64,000 bases of DNA from Natronobacterium gregoryi SP2 (GCF_000230715.2 NC_019792.1:1426001-1490000); one strand, 5' to 3'. Numbered from the stretch's first letter, positions 26,235-36,402 are shown. Numbers and translations: made by a program. The notes: generated from the sequence alone by a model not told the origin.

Positions 26235-27509
26235 TTACAGCGCGTCCTTGTACGCCTCGAGAGTTCGTTCGACGTCGTCTTCGGTGTGGTTGTAGCTGAC
26301 GAACTGACACTCGAACTGGTTCTGCGAGAGGAACACGTTCTGGTCTTTCATCTGCCCCCAGAAGACGCGCCGCCAGCGGTCGGTTTCGGCGTTTTGCACG
26401 TCGGCGGCGTTCGTCGGCGCTTCGCCGTCCCGAGTGAAGATCACCTTGAACATACTGTCGGTGCCGGCGACGGTGTATTCGGGTGCCTGGTCGGCGACGA
26501 TCTCCTCGAGTCCGCCGCGTAACTGGTCGCCGAGGTCGTTGACGTGATCGTAGACGTCGTTTGCGGCGGCGAACTTGAGCGTCTCGAGGCCGGCGGCCAT
26601 CGTGACGGGGTGGCCGGAGAAGGTGCCGGCCTGGAAGACCGGGCCGGAGGGGGCGAACTGTTCGATGATTTCGGCGCGACCACCGATCGCGCCGACGGGG
26701 AAGCCGCCGCCGACGATCTTGCCGAATGTGGTGATGTCGGGCGTGATGCCGAACTCGCTTTGGGCACAGCCGAGGCCGCCGACGCGGAAGCCGGTGATGA
26801 CCTCGTCGAAAATGAGGAGCGAGCCGTGTTCCTCGGTGATCTCTCGGAGGAACTCGTGGTAGCCTTCGGCAGGTTCGACGATGCCGTAGTTCCCCAGGAT
26901 GGGTTCGGTCATCACGGCCGCGATGTCGTCGCCGTGTTCCTCGAAAACCTCGCGGACGGCCTCCTCGTCGTTGAACGGCACCGGGAGGGTGTGTTCGGCG
27001 AACGACTGCGGGACGCCGGCCGAAGAGGGTGCGGGATTCTCGTGGTCGCCCTCGACGAGCGTCGACTCCTGTGCGCCGTGGTAGCCGCCCTGGTTGACGA
27101 CGATCTTGTTCCGGCCCGTGTAACCTCGAGCGAGTCGAACTGCGGAGGTCGTTGCCTCTGTCCCCGAATTGACGAACCGAACCTTCTCGACGCTTGGCAC
27201 GTGGCGGACGACGAACTCCGCGAGGTCGACCTCGATCTCGGTCGGCGTGCCGTATATCGGCCCCTCGCTGGCTTTCTGCTGGATCGAAGCTTGGACCTGC
27301 TCGGGGAGGTCGTGACCCAGCAGCAGCGGTCCGAGCCCCATCACCCAGTCGATATAGCGGTTGCCGTCGGCGTCGACGACGTGGCCGCCGTCACCCTTCT
27401 GCACGAAGAAGGGGTACGGCTCGATCGCCGCACGAACGGCCGAGTTGACGCCACCGGGCATGACTGACAGCGCTCTCTCGTACAGGTCACGTGAGTTGTC
27501 GTCGTTCAT
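26235..27509 (-). CDS. hemL: Glutamate-1-semialdehyde 2,1-aminomutase
   Basis: PLP enzyme converting glutamate-1-semialdehyde to 5-aminolevulinate, the committed precursor of tetrapyrroles in archaea. From ATG 27509 the product is 424 residues: [20 protein letters not shown] and [20 protein letters not shown] at the N-terminus, substrate and cofactor regions [20 protein letters not shown] and [13 protein letters not shown], and the PLP-lysine segment [18 protein letters not shown]. The long frame upstream of 27509 is arginine/serine-rich and not coding. hemA is not in this window; hemB, hemC and hemD are nearby but as separate units. Confidence 0.95.
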   Translation of the reverse strand: MNDDNSRDLYERALSVMPGGVNSAVRAAIEPYPFFVQKGDGGHVVDADGNRYIDWVMGLGPLLLGHDLPEQVQASIQQKASEGPIYGTPTEIEVDLAEFVVRHVPSVEKVRFVNSGTEATTSAVRLARGYTGRNKIVVNQGGYHGAQESTLVEGDHENPAPSSAGVPQSFAEHTLPVPFNDEEAVREVFEEHGDDIAAVMTEPILGNYGIVEPAEGYHEFLREITEEHGSLLIFDEVITGFRVGGLGCAQSEFGITPDITTFGKIVGGGFPVGAIGGRAEIIEQFAPSGPVFQAGTFSGHPVTMAAGLETLKFAAANDVYDHVNDLGDQLRGGLEEIVADQAPEYTVAGTDSMFKVIFTRDGEAPTNAADVQNAETDRWRRVFWGQMKDQNVFLSQNQFECQFVSYNHTEDDVERTLEAYKDAL

Positions 27510-27878
27510 ACCCGCCGGTTGGGTCGCGGACGGGAAAGTTGTACCGAGGTTCGATCGAGTCGATCGCTCTCTGCAGGGCCGGTCGACCGAGTCCAGTTCG
27601 TCCGGGTCGAGAGTCCGAGGCCGGAATCGGCGTCGAGGACCAGTGATGCAACGTGCCAGCGGCCTCGGCGAGCAGGTGTATCGGTCGATCGGCGTCCGAC
27701 TCGTCACGGAGGAACCGCTCACAGAGAGTCGTCCGTGCAGTCCTACGGCCTCGAGACAGCCGACAGGAATCCCGATCGAGCCGGCTGTGAGAGAAGAGAA
27801 AAATATCCGGCGAAAACGGGACACGGCGTCTAAACCGGTTTTCCGCGGTTCGTTCCGTCTCGTCGGTACCGAACCAAG
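27510..27878. other. Intergenic region between hemL and amt, nothing recognised
   Basis: About 370 bases including the upstream region of hemL. Frames are open on both strands but have no recognisable product. No repeat element or RNA was seen. Confidence 0.5.
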
Positions 27879-29600
27879 TCACACGGCATCGGAACCGCGC
27901 TTGCCGGTCCGGATCTGGCAGGCGTCCTCGATCGACTGGACGAAGATCTTGCCGTCGCCCGGTTCGCCGGTGTTGGCGGCCTCTCGGATGGCATCGACGA
28001 CCTCGGCGGCAGAGACGTCCGCGACGACGCACTCGACCTTGACTTTCTGGTGAAGATCGACCGTGTACTCCTCGCCACGCCACTGGCCTTTCTTGGCGGG
28101 CTGGGAGCCACGTCCCGAGACATTCGTGACCGTCAGCGAGGGGGCACCGATCGCCGCGAGTTCCGTCTTGACCGCTCCGAGGCGGTCGGGACGGACGATC
28201 GCGCTAATTAGCTTGATCCCGCCGTCGTTCGGTTCGCCACCATCCGCGCGGGCGACGGTCGTTCCGCCGTCGGTCGCCACGTCGGGCTTGCCGAATTCGG
28301 GGTAGGTGTCGACGCCGTGTTCGGCGACGTCCAGGCCGTCGCGTTCGTGGTCGGGCGTGACTCGAGCCTGTCCGACTGCTTTGAACGCACCCCAGACGGC
28401 GGCGGTCGCGGCGACCGTCCAGATCGTGATGACGGCGACGCCGACGATCTGGGGGACAAACGCGCTCGCTTCGACCGAGAGGATGCCGCCAGCGACGAGG
28501 CCGCTCCCGACGGCCGTCCCCTCGATCGACCAGAGCGGGTAGAGGATCAGGCCGAGCATCCCCGCGCTGCCGTGGACGGGGAAGACCGCACAGACGTCGT
28601 CGATCTCGAGTCGTTGTTCGACGAACCGGAAGACGACTGGAAGCTGTGCGCCGGCGAGGAAGCCGATGGCGATCGCTCCCATCGGCGTGATGAGATCGGT
28701 CGGTCCGGTGACGCCGACGAGGCCCGCGAGCATGCCGTTTGCGACGTACAGCGTATCGACCTTGCCGGTGGTGTAAAGCGAGACGGTCGAGGCACCGATC
28801 GCACCCAGACCCATCCCAAGGGCGGTGACCATCGCGACGCTTCCGACGTAGTCGAAGTCGGCCAACTCGAGGGTTCCGGGGTCGATCACGGTGGCGGCAG
28901 TACCGACGTTGAAGCCGAACCAGCCGAAACAGAGGATAAGGGTCCCGAGGACGGCGAAGGTCAGCGAGTGACCTGGGATGACGTTGACGCTCCCGTCTGC
29001 GCCGTACTTGTCCATGCGAGCGCCGAGGATCCACGCGGCCGTGAGACCGGCGACGCCGCCGACGCCGTGGACGACCATCCCGCCAGCGAAGTCGGAAAAG
29101 CCGAACGCGGCCAGAATCGGCGTCCCGCCGGGCGCGTACCAGACCAGCGCCGCGACGACCGGGTAGATCACCGCCGCCAGCAGGAAGGTGTAGGTGACGT
29201 ACGCGCGCAGTTTCGCACGCCCTGCCACGGCACCAGAGACGATGGTGGCAGCGGTCATCGCAAACACCGCGCTGAAGAGCCACATCGCCCAGTCGAACGA
29301 TCCCTCGCCGAACATCGTCAGCGAGCTACTCTCGCCGCCGCCCAGCACCGAACCGACGTTGTTCGAGATCCCCATTCCGATCACGAAGAAGACGCCGATG
29401 CCGACCGCCCAGGTCAGCATGTTCTTCGTCAGCTGGTTCGCGACGTTCTTCGAGCGGACCTGCCCCGCCTCGAGCATCGCGAAGCCGGCGTGCATGAAGA
29501 AAATGAGGAAGGTGACGGTCAACGCCCACAGCAGGTTCATCCCCGTCGCGAGCGACTCGAGGTCGCCGGTCGTGACCTCGAGGGCGACTGGTTCGATCAT
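27879..29600 (-). CDS. Ammonium transporter fused to its PII signalling protein (Amt-GlnK fusion)
   Basis: 573-residue fusion. Residues 1 to about 410 form an Amt/MEP ammonium channel: many membrane helices, the start [20 protein letters not shown], and the paired pore histidines in [15 protein letters not shown] and [14 protein letters not shown]. After a polar linker (about 415-460), residues 462-573 are a complete PII protein: [17 protein letters not shown], a T-loop with [20 protein letters not shown], and the nucleotide-binding end [20 protein letters not shown] then RTG. PII normally plugs Amt when 2-oxoglutarate is low; here the regulator is covalently tethered, fixing a 1:1 ratio. Amt and glnK are usually separate adjacent genes. 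No other nitrogen gene is next to it. Confidence 0.93.
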   Translation of the reverse strand: MIEPVALEVTTGDLESLATGMNLLWALTVTFLIFFMHAGFAMLEAGQVRSKNVANQLTKNMLTWAVGIGVFFVIGMGISNNVGSVLGGGESSSLTMFGEGSFDWAMWLFSAVFAMTAATIVSGAVAGRAKLRAYVTYTFLLAAVIYPVVAALVWYAPGGTPILAAFGFSDFAGGMVVHGVGGVAGLTAAWILGARMDKYGADGSVNVIPGHSLTFAVLGTLILCFGWFGFNVGTAATVIDPGTLELADFDYVGSVAMVTALGMGLGAIGASTVSLYTTGKVDTLYVANGMLAGLVGVTGPTDLITPMGAIAIGFLAGAQLPVVFRFVEQRLEIDDVCAVFPVHGSAGMLGLILYPLWSIEGTAVGSGLVAGGILSVEASAFVPQIVGVAVITIWTVAATAAVWGAFKAVGQARVTPDHERDGLDVAEHGVDTYPEFGKPDVATDGGTTVARADGGEPNDGGIKLISAIVRPDRLGAVKTELAAIGAPSLTVTNVSGRGSQPAKKGQWRGEEYTVDLHQKVKVECVVADVSAAEVVDAIREAANTGEPGDGKIFVQSIEDACQIRTGKRGSDAV

Positions 29601-30008
29601 TCACTTGCCTCCGTCGATCCCGGGCTCTCCACCCATTCCGAGTATTTCGGACGTTCGTATAGCGACGCGACCTCGAACAACACGTGCGTATTCCGGATCA
29701 CGGTTTACCGGGACGGAAGGACCAGATATAAGGTTTAGCGTTGGTGTTCGTCTAAAATTACCCTATAATAGGCCAGTTCGTGAAAATCTAGAGTCAATAT
29801 AAGTAGTATAAGGTGGACGATGTCCGGGAACAACTGCCGTTCGTGGCCCACAACTGGACGGACGGCAACTCCTCACTCGCACTGGAATTGCCGTGGACGT
29901 CGTTTCGACCCCCGTTTTCGGGTGGTATCGCTTGCACGCGCCACTCGTTACCACGCAATCAGTTCGCTCACGCCGTCGCTGGACGGTCGTCAGAATCGCG
30001 TCGGTTCC
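29601..30008. other. Intergenic region upstream of amt
   Basis: About 400 bases. An AT-rich stretch at roughly 29745-29815 includes several TATA-like runs (TAATAGG, AATATAAGTAGTATAAGG) and probably holds promoter elements, possibly of the nitrogen-regulated amt gene or of an unseen small transcript. A 63- to 88-codon frame on either strand shows no recognisable product. Confidence 0.45.
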
Positions 30009-30998
30009 CTACTCGAGTGCGTCGGCGACGTCCTCGGCGAAGTAGGTCAGAATCAGATCTGCGCCCGCACGCTTGATCGACAGTAGCGACTCGAGGGCCA
30101 CCCCCTCGAGCTCGAGCCAGCCCTTCTCGGCGGCGGCGTGAAGCATGGCATACTCGCCGGAGACGTTGTAGGCGGCGACGGGGTGGTCGAACTCTCGGCG
30201 GACGTCGGCGACGATATCGAGGTACGGCAGGGCGGGTTTGACCATCAGCACGTCGGCACCCTGTTCGACGTCGAGTGCGACCTCGCGGACGGCCTCCCGT
30301 CGGTTTGCGGGGTCCATCTGATAGTGTCGCCGGTCGCCGAACGAGGGCGCACCGTCGGCAGCGTCCCGGAACGGGCCGTAGAACGCGCTCTCGTACTTGG
30401 CCGCGTAGCTCATGATCGGGACGTGGTCGTACCCCTCCCGGTCGAGTGCCGAGCGGATCGCTCCGACCATCCCGTCCATCATCCCGCTGGGGGCGACCAT
30501 GTCCGCGCCGGCCGCGGCGTGGGAGACGGCGATCCGCTCGAGGCTCTCGAGGGTGGCGTCGTTGTCGACGGTCGTCGTCGCCTCGTCGTGGGCGTCGAGT
30601 CCGTCCTCGAGCGTGCCACAGTGGCCGTGGTCGGTATACTCGCAGAGACAGACGTCGGTGACGACGTAGGCGTCGGTCTCGGCAGTGATCTGTCGGGTCG
30701 CCTTCTGGATCACGCCGTCCTCGGCCCAGGCGCGGGTGCCCTCGGGGTCTTTCGACTCCGGAATCCCGAACAGCATGACGGCCTCGACGCCGGTCTCGAG
30801 GACGTCCTCGACGCGGGAGACGGCGTCCTCGAGCGGGACACGCTCGTGACCGGGCATCGACTCGATCGGCTGTCGCTCGTCCGTCGTCGCGTCGACGAAC
30901 ACCGGGGCGATGAGATCCGTCGACTCGAGGCCCGTCTCGCTGACGAGCCCGCGAACGCCGTCCTGTCGGAGCCGTCGCGGACGATGTGTGAGATCCAT
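30009..30998 (-). CDS. hemB: Delta-aminolevulinic acid dehydratase (porphobilinogen synthase)
   Basis: Condenses two 5-aminolevulinates to porphobilinogen. From ATG 30998 (MDLTHRPRRLRQDGVRGL) the product is 329 residues. It has the zinc-binding cysteines in DVCLCEYTDHGHCGTLEDG, the DMVAPSGMMDGMVGAIRSAL block, the substrate Schiff-base lysine in SYAAKYESAFYGPF and the second lysine in VLMVKPALPYLDI. It supplies the substrate for hemC and uses the product of hemL, both on the same strand 3-7 kb away, but intervening unrelated genes rule out one operon. Confidence 0.95.
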   Translation of the reverse strand: MDLTHRPRRLRQDGVRGLVSETGLESTDLIAPVFVDATTDERQPIESMPGHERVPLEDAVSRVEDVLETGVEAVMLFGIPESKDPEGTRAWAEDGVIQKATRQITAETDAYVVTDVCLCEYTDHGHCGTLEDGLDAHDEATTTVDNDATLESLERIAVSHAAAGADMVAPSGMMDGMVGAIRSALDREGYDHVPIMSYAAKYESAFYGPFRDAADGAPSFGDRRHYQMDPANRREAVREVALDVEQGADVLMVKPALPYLDIVADVRREFDHPVAAYNVSGEYAMLHAAAEKGWLELEGVALESLLSIKRAGADLILTYFAEDVADALE

Positions 30999-31108
30999 AC
31001 CGGGTCCTACTAACGACAGGGCCAAAAGGGGTGCGTTCGCGGGAGCGGGCGTCGACGACGACCATCATATCACTCCGCCAGCGACGTATCGTAGCCTCTC
31101 GAAGGCGG

Positions 31109-31390
31109 TCACCGCGGCTGGTCACGAAGCGTTTCCTCGATCGCCTCGAGTTCGGCTTTCCGAAACGGGCGGTCGGCGCTGTCCGGATCGTCGTCCAGAC
31201 CGTCAATCGTCGAGCGAATGCCCGCACGCATCTCTGCCTTCGGTGGGAAGGGATTCGTTTCGACGTCGTGGTCCAGAGCCTCACAGATCGCAGCGAGGGA
31301 CTCTTTCGTGAAACCGGTCGATTCGATACGCTCGTATCGACCGACAGCGACGCGAATCTCGTTTCGGAGGTCGTCGACGGTTCGTGTCAC
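31109..31390 (-). CDS. Small haloarchaeal hypothetical protein
   Basis: 93-residue, hydrophilic, mostly helical protein: MTRTVDDLRNEIRVAVGRYE, then FTKESLAAICEALDHDV, and a C-terminal AELEAIEETLRDQPR. The N-terminal helices resemble small helical domains but match no family I know. It lies 110 bp upstream of hemB on the same strand and could be cotranscribed. Function unknown. Confidence 0.6.
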   Translation of the reverse strand: MTRTVDDLRNEIRVAVGRYERIESTGFTKESLAAICEALDHDVETNPFPPKAEMRAGIRSTIDGLDDDPDSADRPFRKAELEAIEETLRDQPR

Positions 31391-31441
31391 GCACTCACGA
31401 ACGGAGAGAGCCGCCCTGTAGCTTCCGGTCGGCCGAAAGCC

Positions 31442-32313
31442 CTACCACCGTCCGAAGGGGGAGACGTCTTCGAACGCGGCCGCGACGCGCTCGAGGGCAG
31501 TTCCCGACTCTCCCTCGTCTGTGAGTGAGAGGGCGAGCGCGGTTTGCAGCCGCGCCTTCCAGGGCGGAAAGTCGCCGCCGGAGACCGCACCGGCCGCTTC
31601 CAGCGTCGCTCCACCGCCGGGGCCACCGTAGAGCCCGGCGGTCGTCCCGTCGTGACACCGCGAGGTCTGGACCACTGGAACGCCAGCGTCGATCGCACCC
31701 TCGAGTGCCTCGCCCAGGCCGGCGGTCGCGTTCCCGAGCCCGGTGCCAGCGAGAACGAAGCCGTCGACGCCGTCCTCGAGTGCGCGGTCGACCTACCGCC
31801 CGTCGACACCCATCGCGTTCGTGACGATTTCGACGCGGACGGCGGGATCGATTCGGGCGCCGGGAACCGGCTCCGCGTAGCGACGGGGCTCGTGCAGCAG
31901 TCGCAGGCCATTCGGTGACAGTTCGGCGACTGGTCCCGCCGTCGGCGACGTGAACGTCTCGAGTTTGCTCGTGTTGCGCTTGCCGACCCAGCGGGCGGCA
32001 TAGACGCGATCGTTGAACGCGAGGTAGGTGCCGCCGGACTCGCGGAACTGCTCGTGTGTTACGGCCCGGACCGCGGTGACGAGGTTCGAAGGGCCGTCGG
32101 CACCGAACCGGTCGAACAGTCGCTGTGCACCGGTGTAGGCTACCGGCAGGTCGCGTTCGTCTCGCCCATCTGGAATCCCGGGAGCTGACAGACTTCCGCG
32201 ACCTCGAGGCTCGCGTAGTCGGCGAGTTCTGGAACGATCGCGACGAGGTCGTCGCCCGAATCGCCCGTGCTCGCGATCGTACCACCGGTGCTCAGAATGC
32301 GAACCGTCGGCAT
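31442..32313 (-). pseudogene. L-asparaginase pseudogene (deletion plus nonsense codon)
   Basis: Type of amidase that hydrolyses asparagine. The gene starts normally at ATG 32313 with MPTVRILSTGGTIAST, which contains the active-site GGTI, and is in frame up to CQLPGFQM. There the reading frame breaks: the next 150-180 bases expected for the family (with the second catalytic motif THGTDT) are missing and the following coding sequence continues in another frame as DLPVAYTGAQRLFDRFGADG through AMGVDGR. A TAG at 31793-31795 interrupts this frame, after which VDRALEDGVDGFVLAGTGLG continues to the natural C-terminus DVSPFGRW. With a deleted active-site motif and two breaks the gene is non-functional. 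Confidence 0.85.
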
Positions 32314-32493
32314 ACGCTCCCGATCGGTTCGCGGCCTCAAAGTCTTCGTGGACTCGTTGCCGCCGCTGTCGAGATCAATATCCTCATTTGCCGGGACTGT
32401 CGAGGGGCAAGTGAACCGTCGTATTACGAGAGAACAGATGACTGGAATCCGACTCGAGGGCGACGGCCCGAACGAGATCGAGCGTGGTGACGA

Positions 32494-33675
32494 GTGACGA
32501 TGATGCGCTGGCGATACAGCGAGACCGTACTCGCACTGTGTACGCTCGCGTTCTTCGCGACGATGGTCGGCAGGCTGGCGATCAGCCCGGTCGTCCCTCT
32601 CGTCATCGAAGACTTCGAGGTCTCGAACTCACTGGTCGGGATCGCCCTGACGGGGATGTGGATGGCCTACTTCCTCTCGCAGTTTCCCAGCGGCCTGCTT
32701 GCCGACCGTCACGGCGAGCGGCCGATCATCCTCGTGGCCGTCGGCGGAACCGCCGTTGCAAGTCTCTTCCTTGCAGTCGCACCGCTTTTCACGGTCTTTC
32801 TGATCGGTACCATCCTCCTCGGTGCCGTTGCTGGCCTCCACTACAGCGTCGCGACCACTCTGCTCACCCGGACCTACGACGAGATCGGCACGGCGATCGG
32901 CATTCACAACAGCGGCGGCCCGCTCGCAGGACTGATCGCGCCCCCAATCGCCGCCTGGATCGGCGTTCAGTACGGCTGGCGGCCTGCGGTCGCCGTCGGG
33001 ACGGCTATCGCCGTTCCCGTCTTCGTCCTGTTTGCCTGGCGCGTGCGTGAAACCGAACCGCGCCGACCCGACGAACGCGTACGCGAACGACTCGAACTCG
33101 AGCCGGTCGTCGAGTTGCTTTCGCGGCCGAAGATCGCGTTTCCGATCGTGCTGGCGATCCTCGCCGCGTTCGTCTGGCAGGCAACGTCTTCGTTCCTGCC
33201 GACGTTTCTCGTCGAGCACCGCGAGCAGTCGCCCGAACTCGCCGGTCTCGTCTTCGCCGGCTACTTCGTCGTCCAGGCGGTCACGCAAGTCGGCGTCGGT
33301 GCGATCTCGGATCGGTACGGCCGGGATCTGGCGACGGCGGGCTGTATGGTCCTGGCATCGGCTGGGTTCGCCATGCTGGTCCTCGTCCCGGGGACGCTCG
33401 CACTCGCCGTCGCTGTCGTACTCGTCGGCACCGGACTCGGCTGGGGGGCCGCGCTCTTGCCACGCTTTATGGACGTACTGGGAGACGAGGAACGCGGTGC
33501 CGGGTTCGGGCTCGTCCGAACTGTCTACGGGTTCGTCGGAGCCCTGGGATCGGTCTGTACGGGACTGTTGGCCGATCTCTTCGGCTGGGGCGTCTCCTTT
33601 GCCGTCCTGAGCGCGTTGCTCGCGATCGTCTTGCTCGCGTTGCTCCTCAACTGGGCGCTATCGCTGGGCTACTGA
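32494..33675 (+). CDS. Major facilitator superfamily transporter
   Basis: 393-residue membrane protein with twelve predicted helices. MFS features are the loop between helices 2 and 3 (SGLLADRHGERPII, the GxLaDrxGrrpv pattern), the repeat in the second half (VGAISDRYGRDLA), and the glycine-rich helix GIHNSGGPLAGLIAPPIAAW. GTG at 32494 is the longest start; ATG 32500 or 32503 are equally plausible. Substrate cannot be inferred. It is transcribed away from the asparaginase pseudogene. Confidence 0.88.
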   Translation: MTMMRWRYSETVLALCTLAFFATMVGRLAISPVVPLVIEDFEVSNSLVGIALTGMWMAYFLSQFPSGLLADRHGERPIILVAVGGTAVASLFLAVAPLFTVFLIGTILLGAVAGLHYSVATTLLTRTYDEIGTAIGIHNSGGPLAGLIAPPIAAWIGVQYGWRPAVAVGTAIAVPVFVLFAWRVRETEPRRPDERVRERLELEPVVELLSRPKIAFPIVLAILAAFVWQATSSFLPTFLVEHREQSPELAGLVFAGYFVVQAVTQVGVGAISDRYGRDLATAGCMVLASAGFAMLVLVPGTLALAVAVVLVGTGLGWGAALLPRFMDVLGDEERGAGFGLVRTVYGFVGALGSVCTGLLADLFGWGVSFAVLSALLAIVLLALLLNWALSLGY

Positions 33676-33856
33676 TCGTCTCGCAGCCGCGGTATACGGG
33701 GGTCCAGCATTCGAGCGCTCACGTCGACCCGACGACCGCCGCGAGCGCCACTCGCGGATCACTGGCGTTTTCTCGAGTCTGCCGACCGCAACGAAAACTG
33801 CCCGCTCGAGCGCCAAGCGGCCCATCGTCGATGCCACAGACTGGTTCGAGTCCGTA

Positions 33857-34217
<361 letters not shown>

Positions 34218-34296
34218 GACGGGGTACCGTCAGTCAGTGCCGGTGTCATCGCGCCCCCGAAGCGGCCACACCGGCAAGTCGGTACAGCGATCCGCA
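34218..34296 (+). repeat. Family-A repeat, diverged, on the ferredoxin stop codon
   Basis: Begins GACGGGGTACCGT right after the stop codon TGA of the ferredoxin gene and ends ACAGCGATCCGCA; the right triplet is now CGA. Inner arms CCGGTGTCATCGCG and AGCGGCCACACCGG. 79 bp. Confidence 0.72.
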
Positions 34297-34320
34297 CGAA
34301 CCGGTCGAAGAAAGCCGTGC

Positions 34321-34485
34321 TTACTCGGCTCGATCGACATCGACTTCTTCTTTGAGCGTTTCGAGACCGTCTGCCTCGGCGAGTTCCTGCAACCGCTCCC
34401 GGAAGTGCTCTTCGCAGAGTCCGACCTTCAGACCGCCGGACTCCGCTGCGAAGGCGGCTTCGCGGTCGCAGTAGTGGCAGTTCAT
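34321..34485 (-). CDS. DUF6757 small zinc-ribbon-like protein
   Basis: 54-residue protein: MNCHYCDREAAFAAESGGLK, then VGLCEEHFRERLQELAEADG and a charged tail. The CxxC pair plus C..H arrangement (CHYC ... CEEH) is a probable zinc site. It is conserved in haloarchaea, function unknown. ATG 34485 is 61 bp from the stop of the PHP-domain gene upstream, so the two may be cotranscribed. The larger frame beyond the ATG is a shadow of the PHP gene. Confidence 0.8.
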   Translation of the reverse strand: MNCHYCDREAAFAAESGGLKVGLCEEHFRERLQELAEADGLETLKEEVDVDRAE

Positions 34486-34546
34486 GACCGCGAATACGAA
34501 CCCGAAGACATTGAACCCTGCGCTATCAGTTGATAGTGTCACCGTC

Positions 34547-35365
34547 TTATGACGGGTGAAGTTCGAGGCACTGATACGCTTCACGCGAGAGACCAGAAAC
34601 ACCAACTTCGCCTCCGTGAGCGTCGCTACCACCGGTGGCGAGGAGATCGTAGCGGTCGATCGTCCGTTCGATCGGCTCGAGATCGACTTCGCGACCATAT
34701 GGATACTGGAGTTCGACGGCGTCGAGTTCGCCTGCTCGCTCGAGTGCGAACTCGGGATCGGGGTATCGAAGTGGATGTGCGAGCGCGACAAGCTGTGAGG
34801 CGTCCGCGAGTATCTCCCGGCCGCGTTCGAAGGAGGGGACGTTCCGGGGGACAAAGCACGGGCCGTCACTCCCGATGAGGTCGTCGAACGCGTCCTCGTA
34901 GTCGTACTCGACGTCCGGGTGGTCGTCGATCGCTCGAGCGACGTGTGGGCGGCCGAACCCGTCGGTGACAGTGACGCCAAGGTCGACAGCCAGCCGATTC
35001 TCGACGCGGTCGACGATAGCGTGCCCGCGTTCGATGCGATCCTGCTGGATTCGGTCGACGAGTGCCTCGAGGTCGACCGTCGGCTCGACACCGTAGCCGA
35101 GCAGATCGACGCGCGGTCCCGGTTCCGGTCGTTCTCCCGGCGGTGCGGGCTCGTCGTTGGCGTCGATCTCGACGCGGAGTTCGATCCCGTTGACGATCGT
35201 CACGTCGTCGTCCTCGACGATCGGCTCCGCGACCGGTTGTAGTCGATCGTGGTCGGTGAGTGCAACGACGTCCACGCCAGCACGACGCGCCGCGGCCGGC
35301 ACCTCAGACCGCTCGAGGCTGCCGTCGGAGCGCGTCGTGTGAACGTGGAGATCGGCGTATGGCAT
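34547..35365 (-). CDS. PHP-domain metal-dependent phosphoesterase
   Basis: 272-residue single-domain hydrolase of the polymerase-and-histidinol-phosphatase (PHP) superfamily. Metal ligands are visible in order: DLHVHTTRSDGS, ALTDHDRL, NGIELRVEID, ALAHPLRYPD and, near the C-terminus, ATGGSDAHGGE. This set is complete, so the enzyme should be active. Relatives cleave nucleotide 3'-phosphates, histidinol phosphate or act in tRNA/DNA metabolism; the true substrate is not determined by sequence. Start ATG 35365. Confidence 0.88.
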   Translation of the reverse strand: MPYADLHVHTTRSDGSLERSEVPAAARRAGVDVVALTDHDRLQPVAEPIVEDDDVTIVNGIELRVEIDANDEPAPPGERPEPGPRVDLLGYGVEPTVDLEALVDRIQQDRIERGHAIVDRVENRLAVDLGVTVTDGFGRPHVARAIDDHPDVEYDYEDAFDDLIGSDGPCFVPRNVPSFERGREILADASQLVALAHPLRYPDPEFALERAGELDAVELQYPYGREVDLEPIERTIDRYDLLATGGSDAHGGEVGVSGLSREAYQCLELHPS

Positions 35366-35520
35366 GGTTTACTCGAGCGGATCTGCCCCTAAATGTGTTT
35401 CCAGTGTCGCCTTTCGGATCGACCTCTCGAAGGAACCTCTAGCAGTATTAGGTATGGAGTCAGCCTAGAGATCGTTTATGCACAATGTTTATAATCATTG
35501 TTCACGGAAGACTTCTCGTA

Positions 35521-35808
35521 ATGCTGCTCAACGGCACTGGCGAAGTCATCGACGACTACGAGTATCCCGCAACCACCGACGAACTGATCGCGGAACACGG
35601 TGACCGCGTCCTCGAGCTCCCAAACGGCTCCGAAGCGGTGGGTGACGTACTCGCCCGTCTCGAGTCCGAGACGTTTGAAACTCCCGAGGACGCCCGATTC
35701 GCGATCTACGCTGCCGTAAGCGACAAGGCGGTCGGCCGGGTTGGGTACAGCGACCGCGATCCGACGCCGGTCGGGAGCCCCTACAGACCCGACGCACTGT
35801 CGTTTTGA
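35521..35808 (+). CDS. Small haloarchaeal protein of the DUF5789-like type
   Basis: 95-residue acidic protein, MLLNGTGEVIDDYEYPATTD then ELIAEHGDRVLELPNGSEAV and a helical C-terminus. The block YPATTDELIAEHGD...L.NG...VGDVL matches the DUF5789 pattern I know from haloarchaea, some of which are genome-encoded stress-related proteins. ATG 35521 is chosen because an upstream start at 35485 adds a hydrophobic stub. The family assignment is moderately sure, and no function is established. Confidence 0.65.
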   Translation: MLLNGTGEVIDDYEYPATTDELIAEHGDRVLELPNGSEAVGDVLARLESETFETPEDARFAIYAAVSDKAVGRVGYSDRDPTPVGSPYRPDALSF

Positions 35809-35930
35809 TTCGCCAGCCGTCTTTTCAACTCGCGTTGTGCGGACCATCGCGTTCGACCGTCCACTGCTTCGGTTTACTGTAGTCAATTACCACCGATCGC
35901 CGCCCCGTTCTGACGACCGGCGGCAACGAG

Positions 35931-36010
35931 TGGCGGGCCACGCCTGCACTGCGGGGCCGAATCTGGCGGTGTGGCTCGATTCGACCCGTCAGTCGACGGT
36001 TGGGACGGTA
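35931..36010 (+). repeat. Family-B repeat, 80 bp
   Basis: Exactly 80 bp, preceded by CGAG (35927-35930, decayed CTAG) and followed by CTAG (36011-36014). Contains hairpin arm ATTCGACCCGTCA and the GTCGACGGTTGGGACGGTA end. Confidence 0.84.
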
Positions 36011-36014
36011 CTAG

Positions 36015-36094
36015 TGCTTTGGCAAGCCTGAACGGATGAGTGAAACCGAATGCGGTCGTCTGGGTTCACGCATCAGTCGACGCTTGGCGGAGTA
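36015..36094 (+). repeat. Family-B repeat, 80 bp, in tandem with the copy at 35931
   Basis: Exactly 80 bp between CTAG 36011-36014 and CTAG 36095-36098. More diverged than its neighbour but still ends in GTCGACGCTTGGCGGAGTA. From 36114 to 36402 lies the untranslated upstream region of cheD with an AT-rich stretch near 36310. Confidence 0.8.
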
Positions 36095-36402
36095 CTAGTG
36101 ACGGCCATCCGCATCACGCACTGATCGTGGTGCGGCCGGACGACGCAGCATGCACTGGTCGACAGTGACGACGGGAGTCGTCGATACAGTGGCCGCTTAC
36201 TGGAAAGTACTTTCTAGTGACACTAATTCTCCGCCCGGTATGGCGTCTCGGAAGCCACGAGTCGAGCGCCGACGACGGCCTCGGGCATTGTACCGTTGGC
36301 CACCACTGGTAATTATCTTTCACATGACACTGGGAGCGGCCAGAAGTACTACTATCAAGAAGCGACGACCTGCGGTTGCATCGGCGGATCGACGACCCAC
36401 TA

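Larger units (their letters stand above)
35868..36113 (+). repeat. Family-A subtype element split by two family-B elements
   Basis: The left part 35868-35926 begins TTCGGTTTACTGT and shows the same TTGCCGCC/CGATCG hairpin as the element at 16408-16482 (inverted). It breaks where that element has CTAG, continues after the two B copies at CTAG 36095-36098 and ends ATCCGCA at 36113, followed by TCA. Removing the two B units and one CTAG joins the halves to a normal-sized element. Confidence 0.72.

Noticed and set aside
29813-30076. Plus-strand frame of 87 codons between amt and hemB
   Set aside because: Overlaps the end of hemB, no domain and unlike coding composition.
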